Shown here: positions 10,604 to 22,149 of the stretch, piece after piece
Layout of the letters: each line of letters opens with the position of its first letter
How positions within the stretch are numbered: position 1 is the first letter of the stretch
Assembly (NCBI GenBank): GCA_002751075.1
Contig: NAOQ01000484.1
Coordinates: forward strand, 33,334 to 56,364
Source: Ichthyophonus hoferi
Lineage: Eukaryota > Opisthokonta > Ichthyosporea > Ichthyophonida > Ichthyophonidae
Reading direction: 5' to 3'
Length of the DNA stretch: 23,031 nt
The notes under the pieces: generated by a model
Told to the model about the DNA's origin: nothing
Databases searched by the model: none
Seen by the model: only the letters and a program-made list of their open reading frames with translations
Program-made: the position numbers and the translations under genes

Positions 10604-13600
10604 CTATGTAGTTTTTATCATAATTCTCTTCTTGCAATAGTTTACTGTTACCCTGAGCATGGGTGAAATAATTGTGATGATAATGAAATAGAGTCAATGC
10701 TCAATTATTAATCTTCCAGTGAAGAGTTCATGGAATTTTGACTGCCCGTTGATCCTGAGGCCTTAATCCTAAGTCATTTCCCATTGTGGTTTAAGGAAGA
10801 GTCAGTATTATTTCCAGAAATCTTTTAAAATTTACCCTTGCGTGTTGTCATGGCCGCTACAGTGTTAATGTTAATACTTATAAACTTCAATTAAGTTTAT
10901 GACTAGATGTTGAAATTATATTTGCAATTATAATCTTCAATAACATATATAAACCTATGTTCTGTAAAAACTGACCCTTATCTGCATTTCAGAAAGATTT
11001 CTTTAATACTCTGCCTTATCTGCATTAGGACTTCCTATTGGTATCTATAAATAGATGCCAATAATCTAATTAAAGACATATATTTGAAGCTCTTGTGTCA
11101 CCTACGGCATGAACGATAAAACAAGTATGTATATGATTAGTTAGGCTAATTTGAACGCATGCAGTTAGGACTGTGGCGTTAATTTAGAAAGTTACAGCCT
11201 TACGCTTACCAATGAGTGTACATCTATAAATAGTTAAATAATTAAAAATAAATACGTTAAGAAATACAATAATAAACTACTTGTAATAGTCCTTGCGTTA
11301 CAGCGATGGCGATTTTGTTGTGCTGAAGACCAATCATATCTGTCCCTTCTGATACAGTAAAACCAAATATGATTCCTGAATCGTAATACAAACGCCTTGC
11401 TTTGGTCTATGTGCTGCTGCAGTGACATTGTACTAAAAGGGACCAAGCACACTTGACAGTATTATTGTGTTGATGCCTTGACGTTTGAAATAAATCATAC
11501 CACGATTATCAGTGATAATAATCAATTTATGACAATAATTCTTGCACAATTTGGAATTGGCAGGTATTTTTTTGATATTGAACAGTAACTGCAAGTTATA
11601 AACAGAGAATGAAAATGAAAATGACAATATTTTTATGCACCCTTATTGCACTAGTGTGCATCTAATCCCGTTCCAAAACGATGCCTTTCAACTCACAAGT
11701 TAAAATAACATTTTACTCCATAACACCTTTACAATTGTTTTGCTGACCCAAATAAAACAACTAGTGTATCTATAGAAATATAAATGAGATGACAGGCCAA
11801 TGTCAACTGCAGATAGCCACTTATATATATCATCATTGATAGTGTAGGTATAACAGGTCAGGGGAATATTGGACATATTTAGGTTGTCCTTTTACAAATA
11901 TAGATTATAGTATGACTTGGTGCCCATGCATTGGAAACAATGTTTGCCTACCTGAAACACACAGAAAATAGGCAAAGAGGGAACTGGCATCCATATAAGA
12001 TTATGCCATGTAAGACGTGTAAAGATACAAACATTAAAGAAAGATAAAACAAAGAGATGGTTAAGGTTTCTGAGAAAACCCCTGCTTTAGAATCAATATT
12101 GAAATACATACCAGCGTAATATACTTTATAATACTTTATAGAATGCTTTAATTAGATCGTTTAATTATTTTTTACTGGAATACGTTTTATGGTGGGTTCT
12201 ATATTAACAAAATTCGAAAGTAAACTGGAATAGTAAGAAGGGGTTGTTTTAATTTTATTTTGAGTGTATACTTTTTAAAGATATGAGAGAAATCAAAGGT
12301 GTTGTTACCTATTTGTATTCTCCTTTTATTTTTTTCCGATCTATCAATATTTCCTATGCCTGGTTGAAGGTTGGATCTAACTGCAATATCGGACCGACTA
12401 AGTGGAGTCAAACCTAATCTCGATCACTCTTGATAATTGGCGTAAATCAATAATAATGCCCTTACTGCCTATATTGATGAATCCAAACTTTAAAGTAAAG
12501 TTGGTGCAGCACTTATGTAGGTTTCCTAAAATATCAGATGGTTGTTCACTAGAAATATCATTAGACAAAGTTTAGTACTCAGGCTACCAGAAGTCGAAAA
12601 AGTTTAGAGCCTTTTTAAAATGTTTTTATTAAGTTCTTACTGCATGCGGTAATAGAAACCAAAGGTTCTTAGTAGCTATAAAAGTTGTATATTGCGACTT
12701 AGCACGTGTTTTTACTAGCGCTAACAGTGTTCTTGTATGCCTCTCAGGATATCCTAAGTTGTATTACAATCGGATAGCGCTAGTTAGAACAGTACTCATT
12801 AGTGTTGATATGTAAGACATATGTAATGTAAATTTTACCTTGCTAGATATGTAGATCTCCAAGAGCCTCCAAGAGCCGATGAAGCTACTCCTATTGGTTG
12901 ATTTGAACACATTTCCCACGCGTAATTAATATAACAATCGTAATTAAGATTGTGGTATTTTTTAGCCATCGGAACAATACGTCAGCTTTGTAAGAGCCCC
13001 CATATATATATTTGTAGGACTGATCATGCAATATTTCCCTAGTTTATTATAATTTTTATGAGCTGATTGAAAAATCCAAATTACTTTTTATCTCCAATAG
13101 CAAATACAATTTAAGAATACTTACTTGCTTCAACGGGAGATACACAAATTTTCTCTACTTATTTTTTTTATGTCCCATCCTTTTCTACACATATTAAGAT
13201 GTAATCTATGTATGTAATGGCAACCAAGAGTGGCCTACCGTCTCACTCTGTGCATATGCATGTATTATTATGTAAACTGCTGCTAAGACCCAGTGAATTC
13301 ATGCACTTTGCTAGTATATTTGATTACAGTCATGATAATCAGAGTGATGCTAAATATAATAGTAATTAGCAACAACTATTTATCAGACATGGATGCGTAA
13401 TTGAAACATTCCAAAATGCACCCACTCTTATCGTATAATGATATAATTGGCCTCTAGTTTAGACATAATGACGCACTACAGTCTTATTGATTAGATGGCT
13501 GGTTTTAGTTAATCGGAAATTCTTAAAAACGCTAATGGTTTTTCATGTCGAGCCTTGTATTGGAAAGTTATTGAAATTATGAAGCAGGCTATCAAGACTT

Positions 13601-13740
13601 TAGAGTATTAAGGCCGAAAAGGCCCACATAGACATTACTTAGAGAGAAAGTGAACCAACTCCATATGCGTAGGCAAACCATGTAGATAACTTTTCTTATT
13701 TTTCTGCATAATATTGAAATCTTCCTTGCATTTCTAAGTT

Positions 13741-13763
13741 CTTTCACCCCACCTTTCTTTTAG
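13741..13763 (+). promoter_or_regulatory. Likely 3' splice acceptor in the channel's 5' leader
   Basis: A pyrimidine-rich tract (CTTTCACCCCACCTTTCTTT) ends in TAG at 13761-13763, 43 bases before the channel's start codon. It looks like a strong acceptor. It implies an upstream non-coding leader exon or, if the organism uses it, a trans-spliced leader. An in-frame TAA at 13789 between this site and the ATG means the upstream exon would not add coding sequence in the channel frame. Confidence 0.5.
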
Positions 13764-13806
13764 TCTCATTATCTTTAAGGATTAAATTTAAGAAACAATA
13801 ATAAAC

Positions 13807-16800
13807 ATGCGTGTTACCAATGAGAGATTATATGAGAGTGCCCAGCTACTCCAAAAGGTGTCTCGGTTAATCGAAGATCAAAATGAGAAAGCTTTTGCTT
13901 TAGATTACGAGCTATCAGAGAATACAAAAGAAATAGTAACGGTTTCCAACACTTGCGAAATTTTGGCACGACCTTTCAATGATGACTTAAAAGCATCTAT
14001 TAAAAAGCCATCATCTACAAATGAGGGAGCAGAAAAAGCTAAAGCTACGTGGGGAAAATTAGCTACAACAGTAAAAGCAACGAAAGCATTTTGCGAAAAT
14101 ACAGCTCTTGCCAGAAATCCATGGCTGTTTTATCCCAACACCTTAAGGTAATTTTTATATATAGGCAGTCTTCTTGATAACATTATTATTATTATTATTA
14201 TTTTAATATTGTTGCTGTTATTTTTATTATTGGTATGGCTATTATTATTGTTGTTTTTGATGTAGTAGTTATTATGAATAGTAGTAGTAGTTTTACTACC
14301 TTTGTTATGATTATTATTACTTTTATTATTATATCTTGAATATGATGTACTGAGGTTTTCTACCAAACTACTTTTTTACTTTTGTCAACTAAGTTAGCTA
14401 TGTTTTGGTCTGATCTTGTTTCTGCTCTATTTAGCCTTATATATACGTTCATATACGTTATCAACCTCTTTTATTTTTAACTCTCTATGTTCCAACGGTA
14501 TATAAGAGGAACAACTACGTTCTACTATCCTAACAACCACTCATTAAATCCACATCTCTATATCAATACATTTATCTAATGACGAAGTATATAGAAGTGT
14601 CTTATGCATACTGAGTCAACATACACTAAACAAATAACTGCTGATTTAAACATCCATCGGTATTCAGAGATAAATAATTTACCCTGGGATAGGTTCAGCA
14701 GAGCTTTATTTTTTATATTTTGAAACCCGAAATAAGTTGACCTTTTTTTGAATCAATAAGAAATTAGGCTATAGTTAAGAAGATATAAGGAAACTGAGAT
14801 CAGTTGCATATTTTTTATTTTATTTTGTTCATTTTATTTTATTTGCCTTCGTGGTATGCCACAGGTATGCTTTCCAAGACTAAATCTTTTTTGCACAAGC
14901 TTCATTTATTGCTATGTATATATGCAATTAATAGCAAAACAAATGTGATCCATACGAATCACAGTATATACATAAAGCCCTAAGTAAAGTAATGTAAGTC
15001 TCTTGCCTTTAAATAACAACAGCAAAGTAGTACATTACATCCAATTTAAAACTTGAATGGTCATTATTTTAATGAGTTCAATTTCTCAGGACCCCTTTTT
15101 TTTTCTATTTGTATCGCTACTTTAAAATGGAGAAAGAAAGCCATAGAGTCAATATGTGTATGTATGTACATTGGTTTATTCCGGTTTATTATCATCCGAC
15201 TAGTAGGGTAACTTTCTGTTTGTAAAAAATAAGCCAACAACATCTGGCTAGAAAGAAAGGAAGTATATACACGAGTCTAGACAGAACAGAATTGTTGATG
15301 TATGAGCCATGATATGTTTAGATATTTTATATATATATATTACACTGCTAAGTAATCTGAGTTTTGGTTGGGTGATATAACGCAATAGAGGGCGAGTAAA
15401 TATATGTTTAAAATCCACTTTTATGGCAAGAAAAATATATTTACTAACAGGTAAATCTACAACATATATAATATGGTGTGGGTGAAATAGACAAGAGAGA
15501 TGATAGGAGGGAAGACAGGGAGGGGAGTGCAACTATAACTATGTTATAATTAGAATGCATGTCATTTGTCTTTAGTTTACACGAATTACTGTACACTCGC
15601 AAGTCAATTGAAACATAGGTTAAAAGTGGATACATATATTGATTGCTTGCTTAGTAAGTGCAGAGTAAGAACAAATATTTACCCAAATGTACTCATTCAA
15701 GTTTAAATAGAGTTATCGCATTAATAATAGCCAAGTAGCCAAGTAATATTAGGCTTGATACTACAAATTGTGACTTTATCACATATTTTATAATCCTTGG
15801 GGCGGCGCTTAGAGAAATTTCGATATAAAATATATACGATAAAATGCGTGATTCTGTAACTTACTACGTTTAATATCACTTATGATTATGAAGATATGGC
15901 TACCCGTGACTGTAGGCTATTCTATAATGAATGTAATTTACATACATAAATATCCATCCCCTGCTCCCCACCCTCTCCTCCACATACATATACACCCCCA
16001 GCTATACTATATGGCATACCATACAAGTAATGGTGGCCTTCTATTATGCTTTTGCTGTTCCCGTTCGTTTCGGTTTCGGATGGGAAAATACGCACAGTCT
16101 TTTCTTTATGGTGGGAGACGCGCTTTGTGATACTTTTCTGCTAGCCAATATTTATGTCCAGTTGTCATCGTCATATGTGGAAATGGGTATTATTTATGAT
16201 GATTGGATATCTATCAGGCGAAATTATATGGTAGGTAAAGCATATGTATTTACTTTGTCTTGCTTTATTTTGAACACAATTATATAGCTATTGGGACTAA
16301 TTATATGGTGAAATACATTTGAACGTTTGGTCCATATTTAAATTTGATTGAAGTTTTATGGCTTATTAGCTGATTTGCATAGTTACTATATTCATGTAGG
16401 AGCTAATATTACTTTCCTCCCTATCCCTATGAATATATCGTTTGATATTTAATTACAATAACTGCTGCGTAGGATTTGTTCTATTTGGCCATTTAGTTAG
16501 CCAGGTATATTCTATTAAAAATATTATTTGAGTAATTTATAGCTCATTATAGCTCCTATGCCCATCCTTCTTTATTGGAAGATGAGAGAGGTCTACGTGT
16601 AAAAAACATTCATAAATATGCGATAATATCTATAACAGTGTATATGTATATTGTGCTGTGAATATGCTATGCACCTCTATATATGTATGTGTATATGTGT
16701 TCTATATGCAAGCTGTCGACCACCATCCCACATTATCAATCAGGAGGCCCATTCCTGTCATGGCCAGTCATCAACTGTGATAATGTCATTGTCATAATCA

Positions 16801-18606
16801 CTGAATCGCCTAGTAATTCCCTATTCCTCCATTGTGATACTTTCACATGATCTAGCACGATTCCATATATTCTCAATTATAATATGCCATTGTATACTAT
16901 ATTATACTATCCTATACTATTCACTACTATACTGTACTAGATTATATACTATACTGCACTATTTTCATCTATACTATACTATGCTATATTATATTATATT
17001 ATACCAAACCACTAAACAAGTAAACCACTCCCCTTTATATACATGCAAATCTTCCCTCTTGACTCTAATGCACATCCACATCCAACTCAGAAAAAACATG
17101 TTCTATTTGATATATTGACAGTGGCTCCCTGGGACCGGCTCCTCTACCTGATCACCATAGAATTGGGATGTAATATTCCTCCTAGTGCCCCACAGGGGGC
17201 CACCATGACCGACTTGATAACCGGTCAATCATCGTTGGCCAATATCTCTATGGGGATCTTGTACCTTCCTGTCTCCATTGTATGGTATAGGGGTCTAAAG
17301 CTGCTTCGTGTACGAGATGTCCAGGTGTGCTGCCAAACTATAGCCAACTATACATCCTATGTAAACACTGTGGAACTGTCTAAGCTCTTTTTATCGGTGC
17401 TTTTGGCTGGACATCTATGTGGTTGTGGGTACTATTCTGTTGTGGAAATGGAAGGATTCTCTGGTAACGATTGGTTACCTGGGGAGGAGTTTCGACATAT
17501 GATGGTGTGGCGACAGGTGTGTTCCATATGTCTTTAATGACTAGCCTAATTGAATTATTTAATAATCAGATTACCAAGGAAGTTATAGCTTTACTATTTA
17601 CTTCTCTCCGTGATGTGTAAGGCCAGGAGTAATGGGGGAGGAGGCGTGGGTTGTAATTGTAATGATACAAGCTTCTATATGCATGTGTACATTGTACATT
17701 TGTATACATTTATAATAGTATGTATTAGTGTATGTATAAATTGTATACCTATTAATATATATATATATATGAGTGAGGCTTGATTTTACTTTTCCTGTGT
17801 TTTATGTGTGTGTTTATCTTTGTGTTCATATTTCTGTTTGAGAAGGTAGGGTGTGTATGCTAAACAGATCATATAGACAAAAGTGAATAATGGTGCTATG
17901 TCAATTGTTATGCATGCAATGCAACACCATTTGATCACATGAAATATAAATTCTCGACCAATAATAGCTACATCTATACAACATGTCATTCCGATAGTGA
18001 CTACTGTCCACTAAGATATTATATGTATATATTAATTGTATATTTAGCTGAGCTGTCAGGTTTTTTATCACAGGTGCTGATGTCATCCTACTGGGGGTTT
18101 TCCGCCTTGACAGACACCCTCTCCACCTCCAATCCCCCGGTTACTATACTTGAAATTGCATTTTCCTTTGTTATTGGCTGCGTTTCTATCAGCATCTATG
18201 CCCATACTATCGGTAATGTAGGAAAAGTAATCAAGACAGTGAATGGTGCTAGTGAACGGTTCCGCACCCAGAGCGAGCGGATAAACAGTTATATGGTGTA
18301 CAGAAAAATACCTGCGCATATTCAAGTGAGAGTACGACAATATTTTGAGTATCTGCATTCGAGACAGCAAGGCTATGATGATGAGCATATTCTCCGGGAC
18401 TTCCCAGCCCATCTCAAATTGGAAGTCTATCGCCATCTCTGTAAGGTGGGTAGGCGAGTGGTTGCATAACCTAGCCTGTAAAGGGAGTGCTTGGATGTGG
18501 ATGTGTGAGTGTGTGAGTGTTGCGATGGTTATGATTAAAGTAATAAGAGTATAGGCATATTGTGGACTCAATTAAGAAGTAGAGTGGTAATACGTCAAGG
18601 AGCAAG

Positions 18607-18637
<31 letters not shown>

Positions 18638-21418
18638 CTATACCACATTATACTCTATACTATACAGCACTATACTATATACTATATAATACTATACTAT
18701 ATACTATACCACACTATACTATATAGATAGATATATAAATATATGAGTGCCATAGTGGTAAAGAGAGACTGAAATATACCAACTGGATAAGTATCATTGT
18801 AAGATATTGGACATGAGATAAAAACATGCCATTTAGAACGGGGAGATAGACGAACCATGCATGTACAGCAACGAGTATAAGAGGTCGAAAGAAATACAGC
18901 ACCACAAAGAGAAATAGATGTCGAAATATAGAGAGTAATGTTTATAAAAGGCGACTAATATTTTGAGATGTAGCCATGGGGGGTGAATGTTACTGTGGAT
19001 GAGAATTTAATTGTGATATAGGGGTCTATATATATGAACTGTAAAGGACTATGCGAACAGTACTTCAACCAAAACATGAGTGTGACCGTGGCAAATACTA
19101 TAGAGCTAAGTCACTAGTATCTCCCTATCTCCCTATTGTTCATTGTTGCTACACTGTATACCATATACCACATGGCACGGTTCCACATATGGTCTAACAT
19201 GTAGTAGGATGTGCGGGTTTTTCCATATATAGGTGACAGAATGACGCATACAAAACCCTCTCTTAACAATATATAGAGCTGGAATTTTGCCCAGTTAAAG
19301 GCAATCAATCAAGGGTTTAGATTGGCTTATTAAAATGATTAAAAGGACACAGAAAAGCAGGTAAAGGTTTGAAGTCAAAACAGTTTCAAGTCATCAACAA
19401 TAATATTTAATGTATCTTATTGTTTTATGGTTACACCACAGGATATTGTCAAGAAAGTCCCTTTGTTTAAAACACGGAGTCAGGCTTTTATTGACACCAT
19501 GATTGTTTTGCTAAAGCCTCGTATATATTCTCCAGGAGAATATATTGTGTTTGTGGATGAACCTGGAAGAGAAATGTTCTTTATCAGTGTGGGATCCGTT
19601 AAGGTGGGTCTTAACCATATATGGGTTAACTGCATGGCTATATATGCGTTAATGACGTAGTAAAGCAAGAGTGAAAGAGGGAACATTGACTGGGGAAGTA
19701 AGAAGAAAGTGTGCCCTGTAATATATGAAAGTGACACAAAGAAAAAATAAAACTGTCGATAGAGAGAGAGGTCTGTGTCTGGTAAGTGTAAAGAAACATC
19801 ATTAAATAACAATTAAACGTATATTTAACTGGATATGTCTGCATATTTGTGTATAGGCGTGCGTGCGTGTGTACGGACAGGTCTTCTTTATTATTTAGGT
19901 TTCAGACGTGCCTTGTTGTATGAGGCTAGGAATGAGAACATATACTATTATAGAGACGTATCTAGGACATATGGCAGGGGGTGGATGGAGAGGTAGTAAA
20001 TTAAAGTAGTAATGGATTATGATTATATAGAGGATGATGAAAGTAAATAGACAATACACCCATCAGAAATAGGAAGCGAGATAAGAATGGAATATGATAA
20101 AATAATAAAATTCAGGTGAAATAGGAGGGAAATACATGTATGATAAGGTGGTACGGTTCTATGTAATTAACCGGAATGATGATAGTAACTCATGAACATG
20201 CATCTCGTTCTCTCCCCTCCTCCTACTAATATTATTTTTCTCATGCCCCAATCGAGTTATAGATTGTCACAAGAAGCATATTGTTGATCTAATATCTTCC
20301 TCATTCACCAATCAGGTTATAGATCGTCACAAGAAACATATTGTTGATCTAACCGTGGGGGATTTCTTTGGTGAGATTGCTGTAGTGACACCAAACTCCA
20401 CCCGTACGGCCTCCGTGATTGCTATTACATTTTGTGACGTGTTTGTGTTGGATAAGAAGGACCTGGACTTGATATTGCATGAATTCCCGGACGATGCTAA
20501 TGAAATTGCACAGGTAAGCTGATAAGAGTTAGACCATATGGTTAAATTATATAATATACATGTATATGTATTTAAATATCCAATAGGACTTCTCCTATAA
20601 ACATGTGCGAACTATTAGTTAATGATCTTTACTGGCTATTGGGAAGTTCTTAATTGTGGGATAATTAATTAAGTAATTAATATATTGAAGTTAATTTTAA
20701 GTGTTTCTACGCTACACTATTTGCAATGCAGTGGTAGGTCACTGTCAAAGTATGTCTCTAACCTCTAACAGCTATACTAGCAAGGGGTGTGGCTCGTAAT
20801 TACAATAATGTATTCATGCTACCTTCTAATTTAGGTTTAACTTTCAATGGTTCCCTGGTTTGGTTAAGACTCTTAGAGTTTACATAATACTTCCTTATAG
20901 TACTTATGTTTAGATATAGAGCTAAGTTTGGTTTCCACTTGCAAACTAATAGATACACATATAGTGCACACATACACACTTAGATATCTTCTAGTATATA
21001 TATGTTTAGATAATCTATACCGCTAGATACTACACAGACACAGTTCTTTACTCTATGCACCTATCCTCTTAAAGATATTTAATACAGAATAACTAGACAC
21101 CTGGTTACGGCTCGATCGCATCTGATCTATTGACATCAAAATTAATAATATTTTCTGGGGCAATTGTAGGTAGCCAGACAGCGACTTCGCAACCGTCACG
21201 AAGATCAACTCTCTCATGCCGCCCTGACTGCCTCTAGTATGTTGGAGAAACTTAATGACCGCAGCTCATTGTTTGATTTGAGTTCCTCGGTTAACAAGGA
21301 AGAGCATGAGCATGTACCAGTGGTGGGCTTGGACAGGGTATCTTTAGAACAGAGGTTAGACACTGAAATGGATAAACCCACCCCCTGGATGAGGAAAGAT
21401 ACAGTGGGGGGCGAATGA
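13807..21418 (+). CDS. Cyclic-nucleotide-gated cation channel (CNG/HCN family), 658 aa, 7 exons
   Basis: Exons 13807-14147, 16002-16230, 17091-17516, 18074-18445, 19442-19603, 20316-20513 and 21170-21418 join in frame (1977 nt). The first junction is phase 2, the rest phase 0. An in-frame TAA at 13789 precedes the ATG. Layout: cytosolic N-terminus 1-113 ending NPWLFYP; S1 117-139 (W118, P134); S2 148-168 with D153 and D157; S3 194-213; a 30-residue S3-S4 loop; S4 with R257, K260, R263, R265; S5 282-307; pore 333-355; S6 357-382 ending in the family's GNVG; C-linker 383-456; cyclic-nucleotide-binding domain 457-576 with YSPGEYI (485-491), GREMFFIS (498-505), FGEI (528-531) and RTAS (540-543). 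The Arg and Thr at 540-541 match the residues that hold the cyclic phosphate and favour cGMP in vertebrate CNG channels. It should be a plasma or ciliary membrane channel, probably tetrameric. The filter TLSTSNPP (347-354) replaces the usual TIGETPPP. The tail 577-658 is charged. Confidence 0.95.
14176..14335. repeat. Degenerate ATT/GTT trinucleotide repeat in channel intron 1
   Basis: A run of ATT units with GTT, TTG and GTA variants lies about 30 bases past the donor of channel exon 1. On the minus strand it opens a false reading frame rich in Asn, Ser and Thr. It is simple sequence, not a gene. Confidence 0.85.
14336..16001 (+). other. Remainder of channel intron 1; no other gene seen
   Basis: AT-rich intronic sequence between channel exons 1 and 2. 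It ends in a clear pyrimidine-rich acceptor (CCATCCCCTGCTCCCCACCC and onward, ending CCCCCAG at 16001). Minus-strand open frames near 15248-15635 have no splice or family support and look like chance. Confidence 0.6.
16893..17004. repeat. ACTATACTAT simple repeat in channel intron 2
   Basis: A low-complexity run built from CTATA/CTATACTA words just upstream of exon 3's pyrimidine tract. It resembles the runs at 7676-7731 and 18638-18724 and, in reverse orientation, 4987-5048. Confidence 0.8.
18609..18724. repeat. TA run followed by ACTATACTAT repeat in channel intron 4
   Basis: A pure TA run of nearly 30 bases passes directly into CTATACTATATACTATACCAC words, about 160 bases past the donor of exon 4 (18446). 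It has the same composition as the intron 2 run, including a shared GCACTAT interruption. Confidence 0.85.
20241..20352 (+). repeat. 60-bp tandem duplication across the exon 6 acceptor of the channel gene
   Basis: Bases 20241-20292 and 20301-20352 are two copies, exactly 60 bases apart, of the acceptor region plus the first 37 bases of channel exon 6. They share most bases, including TTATAGAT, GTCACAAGAA and CATATTGTTGATCTAA. The downstream copy is the functional one (CAATCAG before VIDRHKKH). In the upstream copy the AG lies one base off, and splicing there after exon 5 would read TTA TAG, a stop at once. The upstream copy therefore looks like a non-coding duplicate inside the intron. Confidence 0.9.
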
Positions 21419-22016
21419 TATTTGTATGTGCGTATATGGGTTGTATGTGTGATTGTGATTGTAATTGTGTAGATCCATATACCATATATGCAGGTATGAA
21501 GAAAAGAACGTGTGTGGCTGGCGGGATATGGTGGTAGGCGGATAATGTATGTTTCGGCAGATGTTTAAGAAAGGATCATATGTACGTGTAAGTGTATTTA
21601 TGAATTAGGGTTATAGTTGATTTATTACCGGACTTATCTTTCTTCTTGCTCCCAATATTATCTGTCTGCTACATTCTCTTGTTAAAGATTCAGGATAGTT
21701 TGTTTTTAAGCCTTATTTATCTGTTCTTTCTTCTCTATCTGCAACCTATTTCTTTCTACTTCAAAATGTAATGTTGATTAGATTATACAATTGCTTCAAT
21801 TAAACACCTATTAAAATACTACCCTGTTTGAGCTCCTACTTATCCAAAGCATATATACATACTATTATGTTCATAAACTGATAATCTTTAATATGTTATG
21901 CGCTCATCCGATTTAGCATCTACTCCATCACGCAAAACACACATAGAACATACGTATGAAAATTTGTGCACTTACTTACTTTTAACATAATTTACGTCCT
22001 CCTTTTTGCCCTTACC
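21419..22016 (+). other. 3' flank of the channel gene
   Basis: This stretch follows the channel stop codon (21416-21418) and should contain its 3' untranslated region. There is no AATAAA close by; ATTAAA at 21799-21804 is the nearest reasonable polyadenylation signal. The first 60 bases past the stop are rich in TGTG/GTAT words. No gene is seen. Confidence 0.4.
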
Positions 22017-22149
22017 CAGTACTTTCTCCAATCTCAAAATAAATTTCTATTCTGTCATATAAACCCGTCTGCGTCTGGGCCTTGTTCCTCCATTGTGGCC
22101 CACTTTCATTCACTATTCACAGACTCCAGGTCTATGTGTAACCACTAAT
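22017..22149 (+). other. Weak candidate exon
   Basis: A good acceptor (CCTCCTTTTTGCCCTTACCCAG, ending 22018) is followed by an open plus-strand frame reading YFLQSQNKFLFCHINPSASG and on to a stop at 22146-22148. A possible but poor donor (CCAG|GTCTAT) lies near 22130. There is no family match and no partner exon, and the stretch also contains an AATAAA at 22038-22043. It may be chance, or an exon of a gene that continues beyond the window. Confidence 0.2.

Larger units (their letters stand above)
9989..13763. other. No confident gene; faint coding-like fragments on the minus strand
   Basis: This 3.8-kb stretch has no exon chain I can assemble. On the minus strand, pieces near 12412-12306, 11610-11240 and 10830-10720 read like protein over 20-50 residues, in more than one frame (for example LTPLSRSDIAVRSNLQ and KLIIITDNRGMIYFK). 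They may be remains of a decayed gene or weakly spaced exons. A short hairpin lies at 10575-10603 (CCCTTATTC paired with GAATAAGGG). CTTATCTGCATT occurs twice near 10980 and 11015. The channel's promoter and 5' leader exon(s) should lie in the upper part. Confidence 0.4.

Noticed and set aside
14130-14366. Minus-strand Asn/Ser/Thr-rich open frame
   Set aside because: It arises from the degenerate trinucleotide repeat in channel intron 1.
16834-17118. Plus-strand frame rich in Tyr/Leu/Cys
   Set aside because: It is the translated CTATA repeat running into channel exon 3 in the wrong frame.
17786-18086. Open frames upstream of channel exon 4 on both strands
   Set aside because: They lie in channel intron 3. 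The plus-strand frame only becomes channel-like after the CAG acceptor at 18073.
18083-18571. 162-residue minus-strand open frame
   Set aside because: It is the antisense shadow of channel exon 4 (pore, S6 and C-linker).
21291-21485. 64-residue minus-strand open frame
   Set aside because: It is antisense to the last channel exon, with no support of its own.
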